NCBI RefSeq assembly: GCF_045679555.1
Contig: NC_092094.1
Span: 37,030,430 to 37,094,429, forward strand
DNA: 64,000 nucleotides
Direction of reading: 5' to 3'
DNA from: Salvelinus alpinus
Lineage: Eukaryota; Chordata; Actinopteri; Salmoniformes; Salmonidae
The notes beneath the pieces are model-generated. The model had not been told where the DNA came from, made no database searches, and saw only the letters and a program-made list of their open reading frames with translations. This document shows, piece after piece, positions 62,231-64,000 of the stretch. Each line of letters opens with the position of its first letter. Positions within the stretch are counted from its first letter, which is position 1. The translations under genes and the position numbers were made by a program.

Positions 62231-62540
62231 CTCTCAAAGATAAAAGTAAAAAAAATAATAATCAAAATAAAACATAACAAAAAGTAAGTTTGAATGAAAA
62301 TGAGGGGCAGTGTTGTTACAGTTAATGCCGGTTTGCCTGAGGCTGATGCTGTGCAGGTGTTTGTACACATGCAATATACACACACGCTCGTTCAAATGCA
62401 CACATGTGCACATACACAGACATGTAAATATAGCCATACATGCACTCAAACATATTCAGTTGGCCTTGCTGTTATGATTGTTGTCTTTTGCTGTTAGATG
62501 ACTTGTGATGTAGTTGTTGAGCTGCTTCACTGCAAGTATG

Positions 62541-62790
62541 GGCTCCCGAGTGGCGCAGTGGTCTAAGGCACCGCATCTCAGTGTCACTACAGGCGTCACT
62601 ACAGATCCTGGTTCAATTCCAGGCTGTATTGGCTGTATTCCAGCCGTGATTGGTAGTCCCATAAGGCCGCACACAATTGGCCCAGCGTCGTCCGGGTTAG
62701 GGTTTGGCCGGGGTAGGCTGTCATTGTAAATAAGAATTTGTTCGTAACTGACTTGCCTAGTTAAATAAAGGTTCAATAAAAAAAATAAAA
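62541..62790 (+). mobile_element. Slm-type tRNA-Leu SINE, complete
   Basis: GGCTCCCGAGTGGCGCAGTG (A box) and GGTTCAATTCCAGGC (B box), then CAATTGGCCCAGCGTCGTCC, the shared tail and an A-rich end. AAGTAT occurs on both flanks (62534-62539 and 62791-62796), a likely target duplication. CTACAGGCGTCACTAC and GGCTGTATTGGCTGTATT show small internal duplications. Confidence 0.93.
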
Positions 62791-62796
62791 AAGTAT

Positions 62797-64000
62797 ATTG
62801 TATGTTTTAAATATTCTATAAAAACATAAAACTATTTAAAAAATATATATAATTCAGAACTACATTTTTCGGGGAACAGAATCAGAACCAGGAACAAAAG
62901 TGATCCAGAACAGCACACTTATTTTTAAAAGCATGGGAACCGTTAATAATATTATTTTACGTTACGGTCATTTTTCCCGGTCCCCCCAAAAACACAACAA
63001 ATCGCCCTCACTCTGTCACTCAGAAAATCTTTGCCAGTGTGTGTGTGTGTGTGTGTGTGGCCAGGCTACCTGCCCCTCCCATAGGCTACCGTAGCCTACT
63101 GACTTTACAACTGCAGTTCAGAAATTAAGGAAAGAGATGTTTTTATTAGAAGGTTAAGTATCTCTAACGGTCGCCCCAGCGTGAGTTGTTTTATGCACGT
63201 GATGTCAGATGCACTCACTGTTCCAAAATGTGATTGTTACGCAACAGGACAGTTAGCCTATAGATAATTAGCAGGCAGCGCAGGTTATGTTTCATCTTGT
63301 CAATTTCTAATTATTTTCTAACAAGTTGTATTTTCTAAAAGACAAGTAGCTAAGCTATTTGCCAGCTATGTGTGGCGCCATGTCTGTTGACATTATACAA
63401 TGCATTCTGGGTGTCACAATCTCACAGACCAAAGATGTTATAATGAGGTGAAGGAATGGTTCATTTATCTTTCGGGTGAACTCACGGATGTGAATGAAGG
63501 GAAGTGGATGATCGTAGACGACACACCCCCTTAATAAACATGCATACTATAAACAGACCAAACTCATCTTGCCTCCTCTTATTATCTTTGGTTGATGAGA
63601 AAAAAACAAGCATGCATCTACCCATCGTCTGATTACTTTCCATATATATATATGACTGCTTGTGTTACCTCAATCTTTCCTCAGTTAGCGCTAGAACAAA
63701 TGTAGCCTACATTTTTCCGGTTTGGATGATTGTGTTATGGTGTAGCTACTTCTATGAATGTCTGATCATCCCATCCTAAAATAAACTGGTCACAGTCTGG
63801 ACATAACTTTGTAAGGACTGTGTTTGTGCAAAATGTTTCTGTGAAAAAAAAGAAGTGTGGCCAGCTCAAATGCTGATTGTTGTGTCAATCGGACGTTCTA
63901 ATCAAGCCTTCTAATCACACCGGTTTGATCATATTCAACAGGGACCACTAGAATTATCACACCCATTTGTTGGTACGTGTGAAAAGTTTAAGGATACTAT
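62797..64000. other. Right-edge sequence, nothing assigned
   Basis: AT-rich sequence with a (GT)n microsatellite at about 63036-63058. No exon, including pard6a exon 1, was recognised. Confidence 0.45.

Overview
The window looks like nuclear DNA of a salmonid fish (Oncorhynchus/Salmo/Salvelinus type). It carries tRNA-derived SINEs of the salmonid HpaI and Slm kinds, at least eight Tc1-like elements from several families, several LINE clades, and introns packed with nested transposons. No prokaryotic gene organisation is present. Family names are from memory and could not be checked against a database.

Only two host genes can be named. The C-terminal coding exon of ranbp10 lies at the left edge on the + strand (136-266). 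On the - strand are two coding exons of pard6a: exon 2 with the PB1 domain (51321-51543), and the final exon with the semi-CRIB and PDZ domains (17144-18051). A 33 kb intron separates them. Exon 1 was not found and is probably beyond position 64000. The two genes converge, as I recall for human RANBP10 and PARD6A on chromosome 16q22. Between them are weak hints of other genes: a splice-consistent terminal exon pair on + at 10471-10770 with AATAAA at 11113, and a possible first exon on - at 12252-12284.

Layout. 0-12 kb: ranbp10 end, SINE fragments, a small Tc1 derivative, a chimeric Tc1. 12-17 kb: LINE tails, a salmonid dispersed repeat with a hairpin, a long SINE, pard6a 3' side. 18-51 kb (pard6a intron 2): LINE with a Tc1 inside it, another Tc1, a 48-bp minisatellite with higher-order structure, a 1.8 kb TTAA-flanked element, a 25-bp minisatellite, a 174-bp near-perfect foldback, a hAT-type MITE, oppositely oriented nested Rex/CR1-type LINEs, a Tc1, an L2-type LINE with a long reverse transcriptase frame, and a LINE split by a 2.2 kb LTR element. 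51-64 kb (pard6a intron 1 or beyond): Tc1 with a 226-bp TTAA element inside, an L1/Tx1-type LINE split by a Tc1, a 3.5 kb inverted-repeat element holding a SINE and a second LTR element of the same family, a truncated Tc1 and a SINE.

The best candidates for undescribed biology are: (1) a family of short LTR retroelements (two copies) with a hairpin inside each LTR, a reading frame that opens inside the 5' LTR, a Pro/Arg-rich repeat protein, and no visible polymerase; and (2) a TTAA-flanked non-coding element present as a 1.8 kb form and a 226-bp form, the latter with its empty site visible elsewhere in the window.
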